Of a DNA stretch of 64,000 nucleotides, positions 36,280-47,614 are shown piece by piece. The translations under genes and the position numbers were made by a program. The notes beneath the pieces are model-generated. The model saw only the letters and a list, made by a program, of their open reading frames with translations, did not search any database and had not been told where the DNA came from. Source of the stretch: Rhynchospora pubera (taxonomy: Eukaryota; Streptophyta; Magnoliopsida; Poales; Cyperaceae); assembly GCA_028095005.1 (NCBI GenBank), contig CM051461.1, positions 62,663,840 through 62,727,839 of the forward strand, read 5' to 3'. Every line of letters begins with the position of its first letter. The first letter of the stretch is position 1.

Positions 36280-37317
36280 GGGTTGGAACATGTTAGAGGA
36301 AAGTAGATTGTTGCCTATTCTATTGTAATGATTTCTGGAACGACAATACATAATCTCATTTGAGAAAGAACAATTACTGCGCTTATTCTTCTCTTGTTTC
36401 GTTTTAACGGCAACCAGAGGTCTTGATAATGTCCGGATGCGTTGAGAAGCATGCTACTACTCTGTGTTTGTATTGTTTATCTATACTTAACAATTATAAT
36501 ATTGCTCTACTTAAGTTTAATAATTTTTCTTTTTTTATTCGGTACAAATCGCATTAACCTTTTATATCAAATAGGATTGAATTACTCCTTTTAGTGCAGA
36601 ATTATATTATATGGGAGAAAACTTAGGTCGAAATAAAATATTTTGACAAAATAAGAAATTAGGTCCATGGATAAGTCACTAGCCGTCGCATTAAAAAAAA
36701 ACGGTGGTGAACTACTTGGCAATTATGAGACAAAATCTAGGGATACATCATATCAAGTTTACTAATCTACAAATCCTCTCATCATTGGCGCATAGTTTTT
36801 GAACTACCTATTTGTAGGGATATCTTTCACATATGATGGTCCTGTCAGGCTGTGATTGTATAGCAACCTTGTAGTAAATTAAGTAAACCTTACTTCACAT
36901 CAATAGCACAACCATTTACTAATCTCAGCCAGTACATTTTTTTTTTTATAAATCACGAAAAAAAACGACATGGTCGCCTTGTCCAATTTCATCTTCCTTT
37001 CCCTCCAACACCCCCCCCCCACCCCCCTCTACTTTTTCTTTTTTGTTGGGGGCGAGCAGGGTTCCGATTCTTGAAATTGTATAAGAAATAATAACTACTC
37101 AGCTTTTATTTACTTCATGCGATTACATGAATATCGTAGTGCCATTATTGAGGTTCTCTTCAGTGATAGAAAATTAAAATTAGCATGAAGTACATTTTGT
37201 TAGCCTAGTTACAAGTCCTAATCACATGTTTTCTTGTAAATACCAACATGCATCGGAGTAAAATTCTTCTACTAATTTAAAAACAAAAAAATTCTCAAAA
37301 CTTGTTTTCGCAAGCTG
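36126..37317. other. Convergent 3' flank between PPR gene and minus-strand gene
   Basis: Contains the PPR 3' UTR with the poly-G tract, a C-rich run at 37010-37027 (C11, A, C6) and AT-rich DNA. No exon is supported. The minus-strand gene's stop codon is at 37318-37320. Confidence 0.45.
36259..36282 (+). repeat. Poly-G tract of 24, preceded by poly-T
   Basis: Twenty-four consecutive G follow directly after a run of T (36247-36258), about 130 bp past the PPR stop codon and probably within its 3' UTR. A tract this long is rare in a plant genome. It can form G-quadruplexes, and its exact length is error-prone in sequencing. Confidence 0.8.
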
Positions 37318-40300
37318 TCATTGGGCATCAGAAGATGGCGCAGTTTTGGAGTACTTGGTACAATCATATGGCCCTATATCTTGTACTTTCTTTTTAACCT
37401 GCAAACAAAGATAATTTTGGTGTTGCAGATAATCGGATTGCAATGTTAGTTGGTACCAGAATAATATCAGAAAGTGCTTTCTGGTTCCACAACTCATCAG
37501 TTCGGTACAATCTTGACCTAAACTCTGGTCAGAGCCCCAGTCTTCGCCAAAATGATGAATACTCTACCAACCATAGCCGCTTAAGGGAAATAAACTCATT
37601 TTTTTGGGGAATGTTTTCCTTCTTTTTATAAACTTAAAATGCCATTAGGGAAAACAAGGAAATCAAAGGTCATCTCCAAATTTAAGTACTAATCCTGCCT
37701 TAAACCCATTATTCTATTGGTTCCAAAAAAATTGAAAAATTACATGGTGCGTCAGGTTACTCTAACAACAACAACAACAACTAAGCCTGTTTTCTTTTCT
37801 AATCAGGTTACTCTAATTATAAAAAAAATTAAAAGTGCTTGTGCAAGAATAAAGGGCGTACCGGTGACCATGGGCTAGGTTCTGCTATAGTTTTATCTGG
37901 TGGCGAGTTTTGTACGGGGCCTGTTTTCTTTTCTAGAATTTCCTGCAAGACATAACACCCATGTAACATAAGAGGATGAGTGAGTTACTATCTACTGTAA
38001 AACTGACTGTAATTTTTCAATGTAGAGAAAAAGAATCTTTGGAAAATGTTTTTAGCATCTTAGTAACACTCCATGTCAGTCACATCTGTAGTTTGTTCAT
38101 TTCAGATGTTGGATAGCAGTATTACAAAATAATTGATACTTTTGTGCATATGCTTGCGAATGTCCTTTAGCTTTTACCCAGAACTAAGTGAACTTATAAT
38201 GGCTGGAGTACATCAAGTGTCCTTTGGGTCCAAAGCTTACTACATGTGTGTGTATTCAGTTGAATTGTTATTAAAAAAGGTTCAGTAATAATTTAGTTCT
38301 TTTCTTATAGTAATTTTGGTTTTAATGGGCATCATGTTTTAGTTTCAAACGACCCAAAAAACAGTTGATCCTAATTGCAATGGCGACACTATGAGTTATC
38401 TACAAGTACAGTTTAATGTTGGGTCTAGTTGGTAAACATAGAAAGTTGTCAGGTTTAGCAAAAGAACTGTAAAAAATATTCAAGGCTGACCTCCCCATAT
38501 GCTTCAAGAGCAGCTAGCCACTCCTCAGAAAATGGGACCAAATCCTTTTGAAAATTTGGAATATTTTTTCCCTCACTTGAATCAGCAATGTTTTCTTCTC
38601 TGTACACCAAACAGTAAAAACAATATCCTGTCAATAACTTTGTCTTCCTAATAAAGGGTTGCAAAATACAGCTCAGTGAGCTTAAACCAAGTTGCCTTTA
38701 GTGTGTACTGCATTCTTATAATAAAAGTTGAAACTTTCCAAACATGCTCATTCTATCTAATAAAGAAATAAAACATCAAGAAAGAAACAAAACTAGATAT
38801 GATACCAGTAATAATACCAACGTTATCGTAGGACGCATTTGGGACATTTTGGATTTACATGGGTTAGACTTAGATATGATATTCTACAGATTTGTGCCCC
38901 ATACAGAAGTTTGGTCTAAAAAGACAAGTTATGAAACCTACACTTTGCCTGCTCCAGGATTGTCATCCTCATAAGATTCCTGTCCCCTTATGGTAAGTGA
39001 AGACCCTGAATCTGACTTGAATCTTTTCTCAAGCAATTTTTCCTTGCATGGTGAAAAGTCAGATTTGCCCCTAGTTTTCAATGGTGAAATTGAAACCTTG
39101 GAAATATCACCTTGAGATGGATCATTTACACTTGAATTGTGTCTCGTAATATGCTTATCTTTTGATGAGTATATTTCAGGTGGAATGGGGCTGCATGAGG
39201 TTGGACTGACAGCTGCATCCTCTTGTCCTCCACAACCCGTATTAGAATGTTGTGTGTGTTTCATACCATTGGTCCCGACTTTTGAGTCGTCATCATTTGA
39301 CTTGCTTATTATTACATCCACATCCATAGGAACACATGCTGAGACAGTTTCCCTCCCTTCACAGATTCCATTCTCTTCCACATGCTTCACACCACTGGTA
39401 TTTACATTTAAATCTGCATCCTCTGACTTGCTTACAACTGCATTCTCATCTGTAGAGGAGCATGCTTCAATTGAAATGGAGTTGCTTGTGTATTGACCTG
39501 CTTGTGGTTCCTCTGCTTGTATAGCCACCTTATTTGAGTTCTTATATTGGTTCTTCTTTGAGCTATCATCAGAGGACATAGCAATAGTTGGCTGAGATAA
39601 AGTTACATGCCCATACATTTGATTGAATGCTTTAGATTGAACCAAGTTCCGATTCATGGCTGGTTCCTTCGCTTCTACAGAAACGGTAGTTATTTTTTCT
39701 GTAAAACTGGTATCCTTTGATTTACATATGGCTGTATCTGGATCCTTTGTTGAACATGCTTCAGGAGAAATACAGTTGCGTGCAAGCCGAGATGCAACCA
39801 ATTTCTCTCTTGGTTCCTTTAGAGTTCTTGTAGACTTCTTGGTGCACTTCTTACCAGTAATATTAACTGTTGTCCGATCGGATCTCATTATTTGTGGGAT
39901 CTTAGATTGAGAGAAGGTGCCCGCCGTATGCTTTTCTGCACAATCATGGCCACTGGGAGGTCGCCCCTTGAAAATAGGAGGTTTTGGGATAGAACTAGGC
40001 ACAGTAGTCAGGGTCTTTTCTGTAGTTGTCTGAGAACTACTGCCGCTTTGAGCTGTAATTTGTCCCTGAAACAAAAAGTTACTAACTACAATAATTAAAT
40101 TTTCCCATACTTACAAGTCATTCTTTTAAGTTCCTAACATGCTACATCATACCTGTGCAAAAAATCCGAAGGAAGGAGAAGGTTTACGTAGTCCTGACGG
40201 TTTAACACAAGCCAGTGCATTTGTTGGTGCCTTAGGAATAGTTTGAGAGTTCCTCTGGGACTATTAAACAAAGTTAAAGACATAAGAATGAAACTTACGT

Positions 40301-42597
40301 ATGGATGAAATAATTTTTTGCACACATGTGACATTTGTTATCAAGTTTTCTGTTCTTATTTTTATATTTTTCACTTACTGCAGCACTATTTTCAGCATCA
40401 GTTGAGGATTTAGGTAGAGAGACGGTCTCCTTATCCTGATTTAACTGGAGGCATTTTTGTCCAATGCTATTCTCCCCTTTAACTGAAAGAGACGACATAT
40501 ATTATCAAACTTAAGGGGGAAAAAAGGGGAAGAGAAGAGAAATAAACTTTTATGACGAGCCATAGCAAGGCACAGGTACCTGCTCTAAGAACACTTCTTT
40601 TATTACTCGAAACCTGTGAATGTGGTGTGATGCTCCCTTGTATGAGCTTTTGTACCTTTGGTACATGACCAGTTGCAGTCATGTTCGCAACCCTCTTTTG
40701 TGTATAGAAAAAAAGTTAAGGTACTCATTCATAATAAATATGTTGTCATCCAAGTCAATCACCACAAGTTTACAATTTTTGGAACATCCAAGAGAAATTT
40801 AAAACGTAAAAGGATATTGACTCATGGTTGGTGGTCGTAGCAATGTTTTACTAAAAGGTCCTCTTTGATTCAGCTTCCTAGTTCCCTGCAAAAGATAAAT
40901 AAATAAATGCTATTCTTTGTGGGGTGTTGCTTATCCCTGCAAATTTTACTATTGCACAGACCCCAAAGTTAGATTTTGGATCTTTACAAATTACAATAAC
41001 ATACATAGTTGTCTACAAGCGACAGTCAACATTTTAAATTTGCAACTATCGCCCTACATGGTTTAATATATAAATGATAAAATCAAATCATTTGTTAATT
41101 TGATGGAAAAGGTCAATTAAATTATAGTGTGACAAGTTTATGTTTTATTTTTTTTTCCACAGCGCTATTGGACTAACAAATTCAGAAACCAAAAAGTTGG
41201 TCATTGTCGTGTTTTGCTTCATTTGACTTTTGTTTTGGTATTTTGATGTTCCTTGCTAATGACCCAAAAGAAATTAATTTCAGAATTTTAAAAGATTAAT
41301 ACTGGGTTTGAATTTGCAAAAGGCAAAATAATAATAATAATAATAATAATTAAGAAAATAAATAAGGAGCACATTAAAAAGATGTTCACTCCTCAGAACT
41401 TCAACTGACCTCAGGTGCTTTATTCTCTTGCCTTCTGGATTGTTCTGGTGTAGCGAACAGCTTGCGGCCATTGTGACTTCGTATATCTGATTTCATTTGT
41501 GATTTGCTAAAGGAGTTACCTGCTGCTTCATTTAATATATGTTTATTGCCTGGCGTTTCAGACCTATTGGATTTGCCATTGGACGCAGAAAGGAAAGACA
41601 GCTCAGTAGGGTCTAGTACACCTGGGATGTACAATCAAACAAAGCCACAGTTGAATTAGACAGTTAAGGCAGACAAAGACGACTCTACCGCTTTGGTATG
41701 GCATGTTGGCACCATTCTCCATTCTAAACAAGGACACAACATTAAAATCTGAACCAGATTGCATTCCAGGCAACGATTATACGCCAACAAGATGTAGAGC
41801 TAGGTGCACTAGGAAGAGGCACTGCCAATTTGATTTGATGCCAAATAATTCAGGTTTCAGGATGGTAAGGTAAACACAACCCTATTTGAGATAGAAATTA
41901 TACACAGCTGCTCCTCGTACATGTGATAGAGACTATGACAATTTACTTGCTTGTTTATATTTTTTTGGAGTTACCTTCTTCAGTTAAGAAAGCAGGGTTC
42001 CAAGCCAAGCTTTTCCTGAGATTAAATCCTTTCTTTTTTGTACTCTTTTTTGATTGAGAAGCCTTTATTGCAGATACCAACATATCTGAGTTATGGTGTG
42101 GGTATTTGCAAACATTTTCTTTATCTTTCATCACTTGGATTGATTGATTCCATCGCCGTTTATCTGAAATTAGCTAATAATATAAGACGATGAATGAAGC
42201 AATTGAATGATAATTTGCAATTTAAACCCTAGTAATCAGTAGCCAACATGGACTATGCAGCCCAATTGATAATTTGCATAACAAAGTGAATAGAAAAGTC
42301 TAACAGGCACAAAATGAGGTCAAGTTGGGGGTAAAAAGAAAAGAGTTAACTTTATCCACATTCTCTTTTTTCCCCTCAAAATTAAAGAGAGCAGACAGTT
42401 AATTACTAAAAAACAAGAGCAATGTAGAAGATTAAGTTCGACAAACTTTATCCACTAATTTCCAGTATGCAAAATAGGGACTCAGTGGCTGAATTAGGGA
42501 ATGGCAACTCACCAGATCCAATTGTCGAGGCTTCATTCTCTTCTTCGTCTTCCTCTTCTTCGATGATGGATCGGAGATTCATGGAATCGGATTCCAT
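37318..42597 (-). CDS. Plant protein of unknown function with conserved N- and C-terminal motifs
   Basis: Eleven minus-strand exons: 42597-42513, 42163-41975, 41621-41410, 40885-~40806, ~40692-40580, 40482-40379, 40260-40153, 40065-~38949, ~38597-38491, 37942-37862, 37398-37318, giving about 758 aa in frame. The start MESDSMNLRSIIEEEEDEEE is acidic. Exons 2-3 carry NLRKSLAWNPAFLTEEGVLD. The large exon 8 (about 372 codons) is Ser/Thr/Lys-rich and disordered-looking. The C-terminus reads FSEEWLAALEAYGE, then TGPVQNSPPDK, PSPWSPV and IGPYDCTKYSK. I recall such end motifs from uncharacterised land-plant proteins but cannot name a function. No catalytic or membrane segment is visible. Two junctions are weak: exon 4/5 (AC|GTTTTA donor) and exon 8/9, where either a GC-AG intron or an alternative GT donor fits. 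Start chosen as the first ATG of the acidic exon. Confidence 0.75.
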
Positions 42598-43225
42598 CTC
42601 TCTCTCTCTCAGTCTCTCTCGCTCTCTCCCTTCTTCTCTCGGGTTGAATAAGATCGCTCGGCAGTCGGCTCGCCGAAGCGTACGGATCTGGTTTGGTTTG
42701 GGTACACTGCACTGGACTGGACTGATTAACTTCAAAATTTCAAGCACAGATCGAGCGGGATCTGCTGATTAGATCCGATGTCGACACGTGGACGGCTCAG
42801 CTTAAGCTACCACTACGACTCTACGAGAGGGATGAGACCATGAGATGCTTTGTCGTTGTCGAGCAATTAGTTTAGTCACTCTGGGGTTTCTCCTGTACTC
42901 CTTTCAATTCAATTAAAAAGGATGAAAAATAATTCAAAAAGTTCCATTCTTGGGGGCTACTTGGGTAGTTACACAACTTATGGCGGTGTGAATCATGTGA
43001 CACTGTCACGAGTTATTGACATGTGGGACCATATTTCAATTAATTATTTAGCGACTCCTTATTGACTTGGTTTTCTCTGTTTTTTATACGAAATTTAAGT
43101 GCGATTTCTCTCAAATTTGAGTTGTTCGTTGAGTTTGACGATGTAAATATTAATTTAATATTAGATCTTTTTTATACATTTATACATAAAAAAAAGTGGT
43201 TAAACCTGTAAATTTTCAATGATCG
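42598..43225. other. Upstream region of the minus-strand unknown gene
   Basis: The first 60 bp on the minus side are GA-rich leader (GAGAGAGAGAGA). Beyond about 42800 no gene or repeat was recognised. A T-rich run lies at 43165-43200. Confidence 0.4.
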
Positions 43226-43228
43226 TAA

Positions 43229-44258
43229 GACTGTGCTCCAGGACTCGTGTATTAAGGAAGGGAAGGGAACGGAGAGGTCAGGAGAGGAAAGATAGGGTGT
43301 GGAAAGCATTGAAGTAAACGTTTTTACTTGTTCCAGAGATTAAAATAAGGAGAGAGAGGAAGAAGTAATAATATATTGAGATGACTATTTTACCCTTTGA
43401 GTTCATGTTCATATCAAAAGTTTTAAAGGATATTTACGTAACTTAACACATCTTACTCTGTCTCCACTGGGAGTAACAAAAATCAATCATTTAATGTTAC
43501 TGACGCACTTTCCTTTTCCTTCCGTTCCTCTCTAGTTTTGACGCTGGAGCGAGTAACCAACGCTGCTAGTCGGGAATTGCTTTTGACAATCAAGTTTTTA
43601 CTGCTCGCAATATAAATTTATTTCAAATGATTGAACTGCCCTTTGACCAATCTAATATTTGCCAAAGCAGTAAGCACTTCGATCCCCTCCAACAGATATT
43701 AAATTTGTACATAAATATGTGACTTTTTGTTATGAAATGTTGATTTTCATTCAAGTTATGCAACAATTATTAATTCTGAAATTAATGATTAATATGGTCA
43801 AAGAGAATCCAAAAGGAGGTGAAGCATAGTTCAAAACAACAATAATAATACTGCACAATTAACAAAAGAAAGTATTAGATTAGAAAATGTTATCTATAAA
43901 AGGAGATTGTTGATAAATAAAGTTTATTTCCATGAATAAAGTAGAATTTTTTCGAAACTAAGCTACAAATTCTAAATTTCTTGGAGGAAAGAAAGGACGG
44001 TTATTAGGAATCCCAAATTTCTGTAAATATTATGAGGGGGGAGAATACGGTTGTCAAATCTAGAAGAAAAAGAAATTTAATTAAGTAGATCATGGTAAAT
44101 TTAAGAATACAAATCTTAATTGATATATTAAGGGCAATGTAGTCATTTGAAAAAATTTTATGTTACGAGTAGCAAAAACTCGGTTGTCAAAAGCAATTTC
44201 CCTGCTAGCCCTTACCTTCCGTTCTTTTCCTTCCGAAATTGCATCCTGGAGCAGACCC
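43229..44258. mobile_element. TIR element, 1030 bp, TSD TAA, compound inverted structure
   Basis: Left GACTGTGCTCCAGGA and reverse-complemented right GGGTCTGCTCCAGGA begin the arms. TAA flanks both ends (43226-43228 and 44259-44261), the PIF/Harbinger target. GGAAGGGAAGGGAACGG near the left pairs with CCGTTCTTTTCCTTCC near the right. A second inverted pair lies inside: CTAGTCGGGAATTGCTTTTG at 43568 against CAAAAGCAATTTCCCTGCTAG at 44187. An extra GGAGCGAG end at 43548 suggests a duplicated or nested left arm. It has no coding frame. Confidence 0.7.
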
Positions 44259-44261
44259 TAA

Positions 44262-45629
44262 GTGATATACTTCAGTCCAGTTTCCAGTTTATATTTTATA
44301 TACCTATTAGAAAAATCCATCAGTCAGTTAAATCAAACAGAAATTCTTAATAATAAATTAAGTTATAGTATGAAATATCCAAAATTAAAAAATAGTCAAT
44401 AAATTATGTACAATTAATTTAAAATAAATAAATTTAAGTCCTGTTGTCGCTCATCTACAAGACTACAACTCTTTTTTTTTTTGTGTGGGTAGGGTGGCGA
44501 TTGCCACAGTACAAGACTACAATTTTTGTACTCATGTCATCATCAGTTAAACAGACCTACTAAAATCAATGTCGCAAGTAAAAAAAAAAAGTTTTGGCAC
44601 TTTTAGCAAATAATTAGTTTACAGAAATGTCATTATTTTATTTGTTGTATAAACTATATGCAACGCCATCGGAATGTTCAATTTGGATTATGAAATTGAG
44701 CCTTTTTTTTTCCCTGAAAGTTTAATTTTTCATTTGCTTTGAATATTACTCATACATATATTAAGTTCAATAAAACATCAAACATTGTATGAAAATCTGA
44801 TAAATCAATCATAGTATTTAATTGATAAGTGACAGCTCTTCAGTCAGACCGAAACCATTTATAAATATTGGTTCAATTGAGCATTAAACTAAATTTCGAA
44901 ATTAAAAAGTCTCATTGTACTCTCACCCAGTATGGATGTTCATCCAAGTAAACTTAAATCATTTATTTTAAGTTAAATTAACCGTCCTTTAATATGAAAT
45001 TATGAATCATAATTTGCGAAAACTTTAATATGGAAGTATGAATTACCTAAATTCAAATGAACTACTCACTTCATCTAAAATCATTTTAGAAATTCGATCC
45101 TCCATTTTGAATTAGTTTGCAACATACCAAATGACGCAGTGTGGTCGTTGAAGTGATGACATGGAATGGAAGTATCCCATTTTAAATTAGTTCGCACACT
45201 AGAGAGCTTACAAAGCATTTGAGATTCAAAATGAACGGTGAGAATTAATGCTATCTACTTCAGGAATGATCCAATTATCCAAAGACAAAAAAAGGCATAC
45301 AGGCTGGTGCATTTTGAAAACAAAATCGTTTTTTTTAAAAAAAAGAATCAATCTAGATTCGACTTAATTCAGCATATGTTCGATTTTCCTTAAAAAAAAA
45401 AAACTTCCTATGACCTATACATTTTATTTTTCTAGAAAAGAGCTTTATACTTTCTAAAAAAGGTCATATTTTTGGATAAAAGTCTCTACTTCAAATAAAT
45501 TGAAACTATTAATTAATAAAATAAGAAAAAAATAGAAAACTACCCGAGATATGAGATATCCATAAATTTGAAAATTTGATATGATCGGACGGCCCAAAAA
45601 TAATTAGAGTAGAAAAAAGGGCCCTTAGA
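44262..45629. other. AT-rich intergenic DNA
   Basis: Homopolymer A and T runs recur (44471, 44581, 44703, 45335, 45398). Two related phrases, CATTTTGAATTAGTTTGCAAC (45100) and CATTTTAAATTAGTTCGCACA (45178), lie 78 bp apart. No gene, RNA or complete transposon was found. Confidence 0.4.
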
Positions 45630-45800
45630 CCTAAATAGGGAAATTGATTACTACCATCTCTATTTCTACCATCGCTACCATCGCTCGAAGCGCTCCCCTC
45701 TCCTAACCCAGCGAAGCGAAGCAGTCCTCTCTCCCCAGCGAAGTGAGCCCTCTCCTCACCTTGCGAAGCGCTCCCCTCTCCTCATCCGGGTACGCTCCTC

Positions 45801-47601
45801 TGTTAGAGATATGTCCTAGATGCCAATCAGTTGGTAGCTATTATATTAGTTTATGTTATTGATGATGCTTGATCGTTTGTTCCTAGAGATTATTATTGAC
45901 AGATCATTCAGGTTGAAGATCTGAATTGTAGATCTCTGTGGATCATTCGTAAGAATGACAATAATATCTCTAAAGAGTCCATAGTCTTGATAATTAACAA
46001 GGAACATTAATTATCAGATAAGACTTGTATGCAAGTTAAGTAATGATTAAGTTCTGCAAATCATGGGTAAAGAGTTACCAACTTAATTGCATATGTGTAT
46101 GTTACTGGAACATAGCACAGGACATGACCCAATGAAATAAATATATGGATTGTGTTATGTGTCATTATTTATTTCATAAGTGTTTGATTCTGAGTTTGAG
46201 ATGGTTCAGTTTCTCCACATGAGGATAGGTTCAATAAATATCGTCTAACGCTGATTCCTGATAAAGGCTGCTATACGGACTTTATTTATGTTCTCTTGAA
46301 TTGTGCGGGGAGAAGCTGGTCATCAAGATAACCGTATGTCCCTCGTTAGTACACCTAATGAGTGATGATATCTACTGGGCCCCTTGATGGAGATGGATTG
46401 TTTGCTAGCAACTTATACAATCATCTCTAGATCAAGAAACGTGTAATCTGCAAGAATGACACATTCCTATCTTGGATTATACAAGGATATCATGTGACGT
46501 AAGAATCAAAACAATAAGATATTATTTTCTTATGCAGGATTGAAGTATTGTATTGGTACAGTATTTATTTATGCGAATTGGGAATCATAACGTGTTGCTA
46601 GATACCGCTTATGATTATTGGAAATAAATAGTGATTTATTTTCCATGGCCAACATAGCATAAATCCTCAAAGGGTCACACAAATAGGACTTTAACCATAC
46701 AGTGCATTATTTGTTTATTCATAGCAGTAAGTAATGTGAAAATGTGATGGTTTGATTAATTAATTATATACCGTTGCGAACCGTTATAATTAATTAAATC
46801 AAAAGGATCATATAGAAATATTTTAATGTACATGCTAATCCTAAAATAATTATTAATGAGTTAATAATTATTCTTGTTCAACAATATTTAATATAGTCGT
46901 GAGAATTATATTAAATAAGCAGGCCTAATTTATCAAGTCTAATTGAGCCCAATGGAATGCAATTAAAATGCCCATTAAATATAAGATTTAATATGTGTTA
47001 AATGGCAGCATAATTAGTTGGACTAATTAGCCCATTTATGGCCATTAGGGGCCGGCCATTTAAATGTAATTAGTTACATTTAAAAAAGGGAATAAAATGA
47101 AGTATAAAAAGAGAAAATGATTTTCGGCCAAAGGAATTTTTGACCTAATATAATTTCCTTTTTGTCCTTTCCCGTGGCCGCCAATCTCAATTAGAGAGAA
47201 AATTTTTCAGTTCTGAAAATTATCTCTAATAACTTGCATTAGGTGCTTATGTGTTGAGTATTAGCCATCTTCATTTAATAGAGATTAATTGGAAGAAAGG
47301 CAAGCAATAAAGGATTAGCTATTTTCTCCTTCTTGCTAGCACAAGAGGTGGAGAAGGTGGTTAATCTCCTTGGTGGACTCGAGGTGGTTGCCGGCGATTT
47401 GGTGGTGGAGACGAGCACGCCACCGACTCCAAATCAAAGGGTTCGAACCTTCTAGTTACGATACTAGAAGAGGTAACCTTCTACACGTCTTGATTTAAAT
47501 GTTAAATCGTTTGTTTGACTAGATCCGTTAATTGCAATTGTTAAACGCTTATTAATTGTTAATAAAAAATTAAAATTGCACAAGGACTTGAGTTTCTAAC
47601 A
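45801..47601 (+). repeat. 5' LTR of the copia element
   Basis: 1801 bp, TG...CA ends (TGTTAG/CTAACA). A TATA box TATAAAAA at 47103-47110 probably drives genomic RNA, with about 490 bp of R-U5 after it. Differences from the 3' LTR include G/A at about 45869, a CT/AT change near 46268 and absence of an AT dinucleotide near 47037. Confidence 0.93.
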
Positions 47602-47602
47602 G

Positions 47603-47614
47603 TGGTATCAGAGC
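47603..47614 (+). other. Primer-binding site (initiator tRNA-Met)
   Basis: TGGTATCAGAGC, one base after the 5' LTR, is the standard plant copia/gypsy PBS complementary to the 3' end of initiator tRNA-Met. Confidence 0.92.

Noticed and set aside
42467..42772. 101-aa serine-rich plus-strand frame
   Set aside because: Antisense of the acidic first exon and GA-rich leader of the minus-strand unknown gene.
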